From assembly GCF_001528665.1 (NCBI RefSeq), contig NZ_BBYJ01000034.1, forward strand, positions 27,650 to 91,649: a stretch of 64,000 bases of DNA, given 5' to 3'. How positions within the stretch are numbered: the first letter of the stretch is position 1; every line of letters begins with the position of its first letter. This DNA comes from Microtetraspora malaysiensis (GTDB lineage Bacteria > Actinomycetota > Actinomycetes > Streptosporangiales > Streptosporangiaceae). The position numbers were made by a program, and so were the translations under genes. Positions 29,396 through 37,640 of this stretch are shown piece by piece. The notes under the pieces are model-generated. The model did not search any database and was not told the origin of the DNA. It saw only the letters and a program-made list of their open reading frames with translations.

Positions 29396-29459
29396 GCTCA
29401 AATGGTAGGCGGCGGTGGGGGTGGTCCCGCCTTCGCCCCATCTGGAGGAGATCGGGGGG

Positions 29460-29491
29460 TATTGCCAGGCGGCAATAAAATATGACACATT
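29460..29491 (+). promoter_or_regulatory. Promoter and inverted-repeat operator of the hydroxyproline operon
   Basis: TATTGCC-AGGC-GGCAATA (29460-29477) is a perfect 7-bp inverted repeat. It contains TTGCCA (29462-29467), a good -35, and CACATT (29486-29491) lies 18 bp further on as a possible -10. A bound regulator would cover the -35. The first gene starts 43 bp after the repeat. Confidence 0.5.
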
Positions 29492-29519
29492 ACAGGCCGC
29501 CGAGAAGGAGGTGGCGTGC

Positions 29520-30680
29520 GTGCCCGACGTCGTGGTGATCGGGGCGGGGATGGTCGGCGCGGCCTGCGCCTACTACGCCGCCCGCGAAGGCCTGAGCGTC
29601 ACCGTGGTGGACCGGGCGTCGGTCGCGGGAGGTACCACGGGATCGGGGGAGGGCAACGTCCTCGTCTCCGACAAGGAGCCGGGCCCCGAGCTGGACCTCG
29701 CGGTGCTGTCCTGCCGCCTCTGGACCGAGCTGGCCGCCGAGGCCGGCGAGCCGGGCGGCTTCGAGCACGAGCCCAAGGGCGGGCTGGTCGTCGCCGAGAG
29801 CGACGAGGTGCTGCGCGCCCTCACGGAGCTGGCCGGACGGCAGGAGAAGAGCGGCGTGGCGACCCACCGGGTGACCGCGGACGAGCTGGCCGGCTATGAG
29901 CCGCATCTCGCCCCCGGGTTCGCCGGCGGGGTCTTCTACCCCCAGGACGCCCAGGTGCAGCCCATGCTCGCCGCGGCGCGCCTGGTGCGGCGGTGGCCGG
30001 GCGTCGAGCTCCGCACCGGGACCGAGGTGACCGGCCTGCTCACGGAGCGCGGCCGGGTCACCGGCGTACGCACCGGCGCGGGCGACATCCCGGCCGGGGC
30101 CGTGGTCAACGCGGCGGGCGTCTGGGCCGGGGAGGCCGCCGCGCTCGCGGGCGTCGAGCTCCCGATCATGCCGCGCCGCGGGTTCATCCTGGTCACCGAG
30201 CCGCTGACCGCCCGGGCGGACGGGCGCCCGCTGGTCCGGCACAAGGTCTACACGGCCGCGTACGTCACGAACGTCGCCAGCGACTCCGAGGGGCTGGAGA
30301 CCTCCGCCGTGGTGGAGGCGACCCAGGCCGGCACCGTGCTGATCGGGGCCAGCCGCGAGCGCGTCGGCTTCGACCGGACCGTGTCCCTGCCCGTGCTCGC
30401 GCGGCTGGCCCGGCAGGCGGTGGGCCTGTTCCCGGTGCTCGCCGATGTGCGGGCGATCCGGGCCTACTGCGGGTTCCGGCCTTACTGCCCCGACCACCTG
30501 CCGGTCATCGGGGCCGATCCGCGGGTATCCGGGCTCTACCACGCGTGCGGCCACGAAGGCGCGGGCATCGGCCTCGCCCCGGTGACCGGCCTGCTCATCG
30601 CGCGGCTCCTCACGGGAGCGGTCCCGGAGCTCGACCTCGCTCCCTTCCGCCCCGATCGCTTCACCGGGGCCGCGGCGTGA
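29520..30680 (+). CDS. FAD-dependent D-hydroxyproline dehydrogenase, catalytic (DAO-type) subunit (predicted)
   Basis: The 386-aa DAO-family oxidoreductase has VVVIGAGMVGAACAYYAAREG at the N-terminus and ends YHACGHEGAGIGLAPVTGLLIARLLTG. Its neighbours are a small [2Fe-2S] protein and a large FAD/[2Fe-2S] subunit, the three parts of the heteromeric D-hydroxyproline dehydrogenase of Pseudomonas (LhpB/E/F type), which oxidises cis-4-hydroxy-D-proline to pyrroline-4-hydroxy-2-carboxylate. The DapA-like and epimerase genes downstream support this. GTG 29520 follows AAGGAGG. Sarcosine, octopine or nopaline oxidase subunits look similar, so the substrate rests on context. Confidence 0.8.
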   Translation: MPDVVVIGAGMVGAACAYYAAREGLSVTVVDRASVAGGTTGSGEGNVLVSDKEPGPELDLAVLSCRLWTELAAEAGEPGGFEHEPKGGLVVAESDEVLRALTELAGRQEKSGVATHRVTADELAGYEPHLAPGFAGGVFYPQDAQVQPMLAAARLVRRWPGVELRTGTEVTGLLTERGRVTGVRTGAGDIPAGAVVNAAGVWAGEAAALAGVELPIMPRRGFILVTEPLTARADGRPLVRHKVYTAAYVTNVASDSEGLETSAVVEATQAGTVLIGASRERVGFDRTVSLPVLARLARQAVGLFPVLADVRAIRAYCGFRPYCPDHLPVIGADPRVSGLYHACGHEGAGIGLAPVTGLLIARLLTGAVPELDLAPFRPDRFTGAAA

Positions 30681-30741
30681 GCACGTACGGCGTACGGCGC
30701 GGCGGGCCGCGCCGGAGAACACGTGGACGAGGGAGGGCGGC

Positions 30742-31029
30742 ATGACGGGAGCCTCGCCGTACCGGCTGGTGGGCGCGCGGCCGGAGCCGGGGTTCGAGAT
30801 ACGGGTGGACGGGCGGCCGGTGCCGGTGGTGCCGGGACAGACCGTGGGCGCGGCGCTGCACGCGGCCGGGATCCGGACCTGGCGGACAACCCGCTTCGAC
30901 GGGCGGCGGCGCGGCCTGTTCTGCGGGATCGGCGTCTGTTTCGACTGCCTGGTCACCGTCAACGGCGAGGAGAACCTGCGGGCCTGCCTGACCGAGGCCC
31001 GCCCCGGCGACGAGGTGACCACGTCATGA
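30742..31029 (+). CDS. [2Fe-2S] small subunit of the D-hydroxyproline dehydrogenase
   Basis: The 95-aa ferredoxin-like protein has Cys61, Cys66, Cys69 and Cys82 (CGIGVCFDC and RAC), the four ligands of a plant-type [2Fe-2S] cluster. It matches the small (hcnA/sarcosine-oxidase-like) subunit of heterotrimeric amine dehydrogenases and should carry electrons from FAD to the respiratory chain. ATG 30742 follows GGGAGG. The stop overlaps the ATG of the large subunit (ATGA). Confidence 0.85.
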   Translation: MTGASPYRLVGARPEPGFEIRVDGRPVPVVPGQTVGAALHAAGIRTWRTTRFDGRRRGLFCGIGVCFDCLVTVNGEENLRACLTEARPGDEVTTS

Positions 31030-32429
31030 CCAGGAGCGAAGTGGCGTACGACCTGGCCGTCGTGGGCGCGGGACCCGCGGGCCTGGCGGCGGCCGGCGTG
31101 GCGGCGCGGGCGGGCCTGCGCGTGGCGCTCCTGGACGCCGGGGCGCGGGTCGGCGGCCAGTACTTCCGCCAGCCGCCCGACGGGTTCCACGCCACCCGGC
31201 CTGGGGCGCTCCATCACGGCTACGCCAGGTTTGTACGGCTTCGCGACGGGCTCGGCGACACCGACGTCCTGCTCGGCCACCGGGTGTGGGCGATCGAGCC
31301 GGCCGTGGGCGGCGGCTTCGCCGTCCACTGCCTGAAAGGCGGGCGGGAGCGGGCCGCGACCGTCGCCGCGACGCGGCTGCTGATCGCGACCGGCGCGCAC
31401 GACCGCGTCCTGCCGTTCCCCGGCTGGGACCTGCCCGGGGTGATGACGGCGGGCGGCGCGCAGGCGCTGCTCAAGGGCAACCTCGTCGTCGCCGGACGCC
31501 GCGTCGTGGTCGCCGGCACCGGGCCGTTCCTGCTGCCCGTCGCCACCTCGCTGGCCGCGGCGGGGGCGCGGGTCGTCGGGGTCTTCGAGGCGGGCGGCCG
31601 GTTCACGCTCGCGCCCCGGGCCCTCACCCGGCCGGGCAAGGCCGCCGAGGCCCTCGGGTACGGCCGGCTCCTGGCCCGGCACCGCGTGCCGTACAAGGGG
31701 GGCCGCGCGGTGGTGGCCGCGCACGGCGACGGCGAGCTGACCCACGTGACGGTCGCCAGGGTGGACGCCGAGTGGCGGCCGTACCAGGGCGGGCACGAGA
31801 CGATTCGGTGCGACACCCTCGCGGTCGGCTACGGCTTCACGCCCCAGCTCGACCTCGTCGCGCAGCTCGGCTGCGAGATCGGCGCGGACGCGGCGGGCGT
31901 CCCGGCGGCGCGGGTGGACCGGCACATGCGCACCAGCGCCCCCGGCGTGTACGCGGCGGGCGAGACCACCGGCGTGGGCGGAGCGGACCTGGCCGCGCTG
32001 GAAGGGGAGATCGCGGGCCGCGCCGTCGTGGCCGACGCGCGCGGCGTCCCGGCGGCGGCGCACCCGGCGGCCGTCCGGACCGAGGCGCGGAGGCGGCGGC
32101 TGGCCGCGTTCGCGGACGCGCTGCTGCGCTCCTACCCGGTGCGGGACGGCTGGACCTCCTGGCTGCGCGACGACACGCTGATCTGCCGCTGCGAGGAGGT
32201 GCCGTACGGCCGGGTCAAGGAGGCCCGCGACCTCGGCGCCGCCGACGCGCGCTCCATCAAGCTGCTGGCCCGGCCCGGGATGGGCTGGTGCCAGGGACGG
32301 ATCTGCGGCGAGGCCGTGGCCCGCCTCGCGGGTGAGGCCCCGGGGCCGCCCCGGCGGCCGATCGCCCAGCCCGTACGACTCGGCGACCTCGCCGCCATGA
32401 ATGAGAGGACATCGGATGACGACGCGTGA
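31026..32429 (+). CDS. FAD/NAD(P)-binding and BFD-like [2Fe-2S] subunit of the D-hydroxyproline dehydrogenase
   Basis: This 467-aa protein has an N-terminal FAD motif VVGAGPAGLAAAGVAARAG, a second nucleotide-binding motif (VVVAGTGPFLLPVATSLAAAG, near 160-180), GVYAAGETTGVGGADLA near the end of the flavin domain, and a C-terminal BFD-like cluster domain (LICRCEEV...GWCQGRICG). It corresponds to the LhpF/hcnB-type subunit. It is translationally coupled to the [2Fe-2S] gene, and its end overlaps the deaminase gene by 14 nt. Confidence 0.83.
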   Translation: MTRSEVAYDLAVVGAGPAGLAAAGVAARAGLRVALLDAGARVGGQYFRQPPDGFHATRPGALHHGYARFVRLRDGLGDTDVLLGHRVWAIEPAVGGGFAVHCLKGGRERAATVAATRLLIATGAHDRVLPFPGWDLPGVMTAGGAQALLKGNLVVAGRRVVVAGTGPFLLPVATSLAAAGARVVGVFEAGGRFTLAPRALTRPGKAAEALGYGRLLARHRVPYKGGRAVVAAHGDGELTHVTVARVDAEWRPYQGGHETIRCDTLAVGYGFTPQLDLVAQLGCEIGADAAGVPAARVDRHMRTSAPGVYAAGETTGVGGADLAALEGEIAGRAVVADARGVPAAAHPAAVRTEARRRRLAAFADALLRSYPVRDGWTSWLRDDTLICRCEEVPYGRVKEARDLGAADARSIKLLARPGMGWCQGRICGEAVARLAGEAPGPPRRPIAQPVRLGDLAAMNERTSDDDA

Positions 32430-33309
32430 AAAGCCCTGGCATGGAGTCATGGTGGCCACCGCGCTGCCGCTGCGTGACGACCTGAGCGTCGACTACGACG
32501 CGTACGGCGAGCACTGCCGGTGGCTGGTGGACAGCGGGTGCGACGGCGTGGTGCCCAACGGCTCACTCGGGGAGTACCAGACGCTGACCCCCGAGGAGCG
32601 GGCCCGGGTCGTGGAGACCGCGGTGGAGGCCGTGGGCGGCGACCGGGTCATGCCGGGCATCGCCGCCTACGGGGCGCTGGAGGCGCGCCGGTGGGCCGAG
32701 CAGGCCCGCGAGGCGGGCTGCGGCGCCGTGATGCTGCTGCCGCCGAACGCCTACCGGGCCGACGAACCGGCCGTGGTGGCGCACTATCGCGAGGTCGCGC
32801 GAGCCGGGCTGCCGATCGTGGGCTACAACAACCCGATCGACACCAAGGTGGACCTCACGCCCCGGCTGCTCGCCACGCTGCACGCCGATGGGCTCATCGT
32901 GGGCGTCAAGGAGTTCACCGGAGACGTCCGGCGGGTGTACGAGCTCGCCGAGCTGGCCCCCGGGCTGGACGTGCTGATCGGCTCCGACGACGTGCTGCTG
33001 GAGGTGGCCCTCGCGGGCGCGGTCGGCTGGATCGCGGGCTACCCGAACGCGCTGCCCGTCTCGTCCGTCGCGCTCTACCGCGCGGCGATGACGCGTGACC
33101 TGGACACCGCGCTCCCGCTCTACCGGTCCCTGCATGCGCTGCTGCGCTGGGACTCCAAGACCGAGTTCGTCCAGGCGATCAAGCTCTCCATGGACATCGC
33201 GGGTCGCCCCGGCGGTCCGTGCCGTCCGCCCCGCGGGCCGCTGACGGCCGAGCAGGAGGCCACCGTGCGCGCCGTGACCGAGAAGGCGCTCGCCGAGGGG
33301 CTCCGCTAG
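32416..33309 (+). CDS. DapA-family pyrroline-4-hydroxy-2-carboxylate deaminase (predicted)
   Basis: This 297-aa TIM-barrel enzyme of the DHDPS/NAL family has the Schiff-base Lys165 in GVKEFTGD and Tyr137 in VGYNNP. The substrate-loop segment is NGSLGEYQTLTPEER, where true DHDPS has GTTGE. In hydroxyproline operons this family member (LhpC) deaminates pyrroline-4-hydroxy-2-carboxylate to alpha-ketoglutarate semialdehyde plus ammonia. Lysine biosynthesis is unlikely because the neighbours are all catabolic. ATG 32416 follows AGAGGA. Confidence 0.8.
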   Translation: MTTREKPWHGVMVATALPLRDDLSVDYDAYGEHCRWLVDSGCDGVVPNGSLGEYQTLTPEERARVVETAVEAVGGDRVMPGIAAYGALEARRWAEQAREAGCGAVMLLPPNAYRADEPAVVAHYREVARAGLPIVGYNNPIDTKVDLTPRLLATLHADGLIVGVKEFTGDVRRVYELAELAPGLDVLIGSDDVLLEVALAGAVGWIAGYPNALPVSSVALYRAAMTRDLDTALPLYRSLHALLRWDSKTEFVQAIKLSMDIAGRPGGPCRPPRGPLTAEQEATVRAVTEKALAEGLR

Positions 33310-33340
33310 TGGAGCGCCGTACGGCGGGAGTGCGGGCGCG

Positions 33341-34342
33341 ATGAGGACGAAGCGGGTCTTCCACGCGGTGGACTCCCACACCGAGGGGATGCCGACCCGG
33401 GTGATCACCGGGGGCGTCGGCGTGATCCCGGGCGCGACCATGGCCGAGCGCCGTGAGCACTTCATGGCGCATCTCGACCACGTACGCACCCTGCTGATGT
33501 ACGAGCCGCGCGGGCACTCGGCGATGAGCGGCGCGATCCTGCAGCCGCCCACCCGGGCCGACGCCGACTTCGGCGTGCTCTACATCGAGGTGTCCGGCTG
33601 CCTGCCGATGTGCGGGCACGGCACCATCGGCGTCGCCACCGTCCTCGTGGAGACGGGGATGGTGGAGGTGACCGAGCCGGTGACCGTGATCCGGCTCGAC
33701 ACCCCGGCCGGGCTGGTCGTCGCCGAGGTCCGGGTCGAGGACGGCGCGGCGGTGGCGGTGACCATCACCAACGTGCCGTCGTTCAGCGTCGCGCTCGACC
33801 GCGCGGTGCGGGTGCCCGGCTTCGGCGAGGTGCGCTACGACCTCGCCTACGGCGGCAACTTCTACGCCATCCTGCCCATCGAGTCGGTCGGGCTGCCGTT
33901 CGAGCGCGCGCGCAAGCAGGAGATCCTCGACGCGGGGCTCGCGTTGATGGCCGCGATCAACGAGGTGGACGAGCCGGTCCATCCGGAGGATCCGGGGATC
34001 CGCGGTTGCCACCACGTCCAGTTCGTCGCGCCGGGGTCGGACGCCCGGCACTCCCGGCACGCGATGGCGATCCATCCCGGCTGGTTCGACCGCTCGCCGT
34101 GCGGCACCGGCACGAGCGCGCGGATGGCCCAGCTCCACGCCCGGGGAGAGCTGGGCCTGGACACCGACTTCGTCAACGAGTCGTTCATCGGCACCCGTTT
34201 CGTCGGCCGCCTGGTGGCCGAGACGTCCGCCGGGGGTCTGACCGCGGTGGTCCCCACGATCACCGGCCGGGCCTGGGTGACCGGGACCGCGCAGTACTTC
34301 CTCGACCCCCGCGACCCCTTCCCGTCCGGGTTCCTGCTTTAG
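33341..34342 (+). CDS. 4-Hydroxyproline 2-epimerase (proline racemase family)
   Basis: The 333-aa protein has the two-cysteine active site of racemases and epimerases: Cys91 in PMCGHGTIG and Cys254 in DRSPCGTGT. Two Cys distinguish proline racemase and hydroxyproline 2-epimerase from the Cys/Thr dehydratases. Its place behind the dehydrogenase and deaminase genes points to trans-4-hydroxy-L-proline to cis-4-hydroxy-D-proline conversion (LhpA/HypF role). ATG 33341 has GCGGGAG about 11 nt upstream. It is the last gene of the first transcription unit, ended by the hairpin at 34356. Confidence 0.83.
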   Translation: MRTKRVFHAVDSHTEGMPTRVITGGVGVIPGATMAERREHFMAHLDHVRTLLMYEPRGHSAMSGAILQPPTRADADFGVLYIEVSGCLPMCGHGTIGVATVLVETGMVEVTEPVTVIRLDTPAGLVVAEVRVEDGAAVAVTITNVPSFSVALDRAVRVPGFGEVRYDLAYGGNFYAILPIESVGLPFERARKQEILDAGLALMAAINEVDEPVHPEDPGIRGCHHVQFVAPGSDARHSRHAMAIHPGWFDRSPCGTGTSARMAQLHARGELGLDTDFVNESFIGTRFVGRLVAETSAGGLTAVVPTITGRAWVTGTAQYFLDPRDPFPSGFLL

Positions 34343-34355
34343 GTCGTGGCCCCTT

Positions 34356-34383
34356 CCCCTCGCGGTCCGCCGCGAGGGGTTTT
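34356..34383 (+). terminator. Intrinsic terminator after the epimerase gene
   Basis: A perfect 10-bp stem (34356-34365 with 34370-34379), loop TCCG, is followed directly by TTTT. It divides the catabolic genes from the transporter operon. Confidence 0.88.
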
Positions 34384-34472
34384 GGGCTGCCCTCCTCTTT
34401 CTCGGCGCTTTCCCCGCGGGCCTCGTCCGCCGGTGCGACGTGCCGGCGGCGGTGCGACCACGGCCCGCTAAC

Positions 34473-34517
34473 GGTCTGGTATCAGACCTTGACCCGATCT
34501 TCCGGGGACTGCAATGT
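34473..34517 (+). promoter_or_regulatory. Transporter-operon promoter with palindromic operator
   Basis: GGTCTG-GTAT-CAGACC (34473-34488) is a perfect inverted repeat that abuts a -35, TTGACC (34489-34494). A CAATGT -10 (34512-34517) follows after 17 bp. The GntR/FCD regulator encoded at the end of this operon (41222) is the obvious candidate to bind it. Confidence 0.55.
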
Positions 34518-34548
34518 CACATTCCACATATGGCAAGAGGAGGCGCGG

Positions 34549-35718
34549 ATGCGCAAGTTCTATAGCACGGCCCTCGTGGGCGCCATGGCGTCGGCGGTCC
34601 TGCTGACCGCGGGGTGCGGGCAGGGACTGCTCGCCGGCGACACCGGTTCCGACGAGAAGAAGAACGAGCCGATCATGCTCGGCATGCTGATCCCGCAGTC
34701 GGGCAGCGAGGCGGCGATCGGCCCTTATATGAGCAACGCCGCCCAGCTCGCGGTGGACGAGATCAACGCCAAGGGCGGCGTCCTCGGCCGCACCCTGGAG
34801 CTGAAGACCGCCGACGACGCGTGCGACCCGCAGAGCGCGGCGGCCGGGGCGAACAAGCTGGTCACCGCGGGCATTCACCTCTCGATCGGCGGGTACTGCT
34901 CGGGCGCGACCCTCCCCACGCTGCCGATCTTCGCCAAGGCCGACATCCCGATGATCATCCCGGCGGCGAACTCGCAGGATCTGGTCGACCAGAAGCTCAA
35001 GAACGTCTTCCTGATCAACGGCACCGGCGCGCAGCAGGCCGGGGCGGCCGCCGCGTGGATGGCCAAGGACGGCGCCACCAAGGTCGCCCTCATGCACGAC
35101 AACACCAGCTACTCCAAGGACATCGCGCTGCGCACCCAGGCCCTGGTCGACGAGCCGGGCGGGCCGGAGACCGCGATCCTGGAGGCGGTCACGCCCAAGG
35201 AGAGCGACTACAGCGCCAACATCACCAAGGTGCTGGCCAAGAAGCCCGACTACGTCTACTGGACCGGCTACTTCCAGGAGGGCGGCCTGATCGCCCGGCA
35301 GCTCCGCCAGGCCGGGTACACGGGCAAGATCATGGTCGGCGACGGCTCGGTCTCGCCGAAGCTGATCGAGATCGCCGGTCCCGAGGCCGCCGCCGGCCTG
35401 TACGCGACCATGACCCAGACGCCGGACACGCTCAAGGGCGCCGAGAACTGGATCGCCGACTACAAGAAGAAGTTCGGCACGGACCCGGGCCCGTACTCCA
35501 ACCAGGCCTACGACGCGGTACGGCTCGCCGCCGAGGCGGTCACCAAGGCGGGCGGCACCGACGGGGAGAAGCTCATCTCGGCGCTGGAGGCGATCGACGG
35601 CTTCCCGATGTTCTCCGGGCCGCTGAAGTTCACCCCCGAGCACACGCTGAGCACCGGTGGCTTCCAGATCCTCGTCGTCAAGGACGGCGCGTTCGCCCTC
35701 CAGGACGCTCTCCAGTAA
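34549..35718 (+). CDS. ABC importer substrate-binding lipoprotein (LivJ/LivK type)
   Basis: The 389-aa protein has a lipoprotein signal with lipobox LTAGC (Cys23) and a type I periplasmic-binding fold of the leucine/isoleucine/valine-binding family (IMLGMLIPQSGSEAAIGPYMSNAAQLAVDEINAKGGVLGRTLELKTADDACDP). It should capture the operon's substrate outside the membrane. The enzymes around it suggest a hydroxyproline or proline-like amino acid rather than branched-chain amino acids. AGAGGAGG (34536-34543) precedes the ATG. It is first in an operon with both permeases and both ATPases. Confidence 0.9.
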   Translation: MRKFYSTALVGAMASAVLLTAGCGQGLLAGDTGSDEKKNEPIMLGMLIPQSGSEAAIGPYMSNAAQLAVDEINAKGGVLGRTLELKTADDACDPQSAAAGANKLVTAGIHLSIGGYCSGATLPTLPIFAKADIPMIIPAANSQDLVDQKLKNVFLINGTGAQQAGAAAAWMAKDGATKVALMHDNTSYSKDIALRTQALVDEPGGPETAILEAVTPKESDYSANITKVLAKKPDYVYWTGYFQEGGLIARQLRQAGYTGKIMVGDGSVSPKLIEIAGPEAAAGLYATMTQTPDTLKGAENWIADYKKKFGTDPGPYSNQAYDAVRLAAEAVTKAGGTDGEKLISALEAIDGFPMFSGPLKFTPEHTLSTGGFQILVVKDGAFALQDALQ

Positions 35719-35736
35719 CCCCCAGGGAATCCTGAA

Positions 35737-36630
35737 ATGTCACAACTGGTCTGGAACGGGCTCTTCGTCGGGTCGTTCTACGCGCTCGTGGCGCTGGGCT
35801 ACAGCATGGTCTACGGGATCATCAAGCTGCTCAACTTCGCCCACGGCGACCTGTACATGCTCGGCGCGTTCGTCGGCTTCGCCGTTCTCGGCGCGGCCGG
35901 CGGCGTGTCCGCCGCGATGGCACTGCCGGTGCTGCTGCTCGTCCTCGTGCTCACCATGGGCGTCACCGGCCTCGCCGGGGTGGTGCTCGAACGGGTCGCC
36001 TACCGGCGGCTCCGCGGCGCCCCCCGGCTCTCACTGCTGATCACCGCGGTCGGCGCGTCCTTCGCCCTCGAATACGGCATGCGCGCCGGCGCGGGCGCCG
36101 ACCCGCGCGTGTACCCGGTGCGGCTCAGCGGCACCACGCTGGAGGTCCTGGGCGCGCGGGTCACGCTCCAGCAGCTCACCCTGGTGGCCGTGGCCGTCAT
36201 CCTCATGATCGGTCTCAACCTGCTCGTCAACCGCTCCCGCGAGGGACGCGCCATGCGGGCCGTCGCGCTCGACCCCAGGGCCGCCGCACTCATGGGCATC
36301 GACGTGGACGCCATCATCTCCCGGACCTTCTTCCTCGGCTCCGCTCTGGCCGGAGCGGCCGGGGTCATGGCCGGGGCGCACTACGGAAAGATCGACTTCA
36401 TGATGGGCTTCCTGATCGGCCTCAAGGCGTTCACGGCGGCCGTCATCGGCGGCATCGGCAACATCCCCGGCACCATGCTCGGCGGGCTGCTCCTCGGCCT
36501 GCTCGAATCGTTCGGCACCTTCTGGCTGGGCGGCGAGTGGCGGGACGTCTTCGCCTTCGGCGTGCTCATCCTGTTCCTGACCGTGCGGCCGACCGGCCTG
36601 CTCGGCGAACGCGTCACGGAGCGGGTGTGA
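35737..36630 (+). CDS. ABC importer permease (LivH type)
   Basis: This 297-aa membrane protein has about eight segments and LivH signatures: GLFVGSFYALVALGYSMVYGIIKLLNFAHGD at the start, RAVALDPRAAALMGID (ATPase-contact loop), and GGIGNIPGTMLGGLLLGLLESF. It forms the channel with the LivM-type protein. ATG 35737 lies 18 bp after the binding-protein gene. Its stop overlaps the next GTG. Confidence 0.92.
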   Translation: MSQLVWNGLFVGSFYALVALGYSMVYGIIKLLNFAHGDLYMLGAFVGFAVLGAAGGVSAAMALPVLLLVLVLTMGVTGLAGVVLERVAYRRLRGAPRLSLLITAVGASFALEYGMRAGAGADPRVYPVRLSGTTLEVLGARVTLQQLTLVAVAVILMIGLNLLVNRSREGRAMRAVALDPRAAALMGIDVDAIISRTFFLGSALAGAAGVMAGAHYGKIDFMMGFLIGLKAFTAAVIGGIGNIPGTMLGGLLLGLLESFGTFWLGGEWRDVFAFGVLILFLTVRPTGLLGERVTERV

Positions 36631-37640
36631 CCGGGCCGGGCGGGGGCGCGCCCCCCGCTGAGGCCACCTCCGAGGCCGCGCCGGCGCCCGGCGGCGGCCG
36701 TCGCGGGGCCGGCCCGCGCTCGATCGCGTCCCGGCTGATGGAGAACCGGTGGGCCGGGCTGGCCGGGCTCGCGGTCGCGCTGCTCGCGCCGTTCGTCAAC
36801 GCCTCGCCGTACGCACTGTCGGTGATGACCAGCGCCGCGATCTTCGTGATGCTGGCCGCCGGGCTCAACATCGTCGTCGGCTACTGCGGCCTGCTCGACC
36901 TCGGGTACATCGCCTTCTTCGCGGTCGGCGCGTACACCAGCGGCGTGCTGTCCACCCGCCTCGGGCTGCCGCTGGTCGCCACCCTGCCCGCCGTCCTGGT
37001 GGTCACCGTGATCGCCGGGCTGGTGATCGGCGCGCCGACGCTGCGGCTGCGCAGCGACTACCTCGCGATCGTGACGCTCGGCTTCGGCGAGATCATCCGT
37101 GTCACCGCGACCAACCTCGACGTCACCGGAGGCCCCTCGGGGATCTACGGCATCCCCGGGCTGACCGAGGGGCCGGTGTCCTTCTACTACCTGACCGTGC
37201 TGGTCGTCGCGGTCGCGGTGATCGGCGCCGCCCGGCTGGGCCGCTCCCGCCTGGGCCGGGCGTGGCGGTTCGTCCGCGAGGACGAGGACGCCGCCGAGGC
37301 GATGGGCGTCCACACCTACAAGGTCAAGATGGCCGCCTACGTCGTCGGCGCGATCTGGGGCGGCCTGGCCGGGGTCCTGTTCGCCGCGCACCTGTCGGCG
37401 GTCTCCCCGGGCAGCTTCACGTTCCTGCAGTCCGCGCTGGTGCTGATGGCGGTCGTGCTCGGCGGCATGGGTTCCATCAGGGGCGTCGTCGTCGGGGCGG
37501 TGATCGTCAGCCTCCTGCCCGAACTGCTGCGCGACCTGGCCGATTACCGGTACGTCGCCTTCGGCGTCCTGCTGATCATCGTGATGCTGGTGCGGCCGCA
37601 GGGCCTGTGGCCGGCCCGGCCCAAGGAGGTCGCCAAGTGA
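36627..37640 (+). CDS. ABC importer permease (LivM type)
   Basis: The 337-aa permease has a Pro/Gly-rich cytoplasmic leader of ~35 residues, then about ten membrane segments with LivM signatures LNIVVGYCGLLDLGYIAFFAVGAYT, TNLDVTGGPSGIYGIP, EDAAEAMGVHTYKVK and GGMGSIRGVVVGA. GTG 36627 overlaps the LivH stop (GTGA), and the next gene overlaps its stop the same way. Confidence 0.92.
   Translation: MTGPGGGAPPAEATSEAAPAPGGGRRGAGPRSIASRLMENRWAGLAGLAVALLAPFVNASPYALSVMTSAAIFVMLAAGLNIVVGYCGLLDLGYIAFFAVGAYTSGVLSTRLGLPLVATLPAVLVVTVIAGLVIGAPTLRLRSDYLAIVTLGFGEIIRVTATNLDVTGGPSGIYGIPGLTEGPVSFYYLTVLVVAVAVIGAARLGRSRLGRAWRFVREDEDAAEAMGVHTYKVKMAAYVVGAIWGGLAGVLFAAHLSAVSPGSFTFLQSALVLMAVVLGGMGSIRGVVVGAVIVSLLPELLRDLADYRYVAFGVLLIIVMLVRPQGLWPARPKEVAK

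Noticed and set aside
29490..32459. A 989-codon open frame on the minus strand across the hydroxyproline dehydrogenase genes.
   Set aside because: It is the shadow of three conserved plus-strand genes and shows no domain.
32416..33309. Annotation as dihydrodipicolinate synthase (dapA).
   Set aside because: The substrate loop differs from true DHDPS (NGSLGE in place of GTTGE), and the gene is embedded among catabolic genes with no lysine-pathway neighbour.
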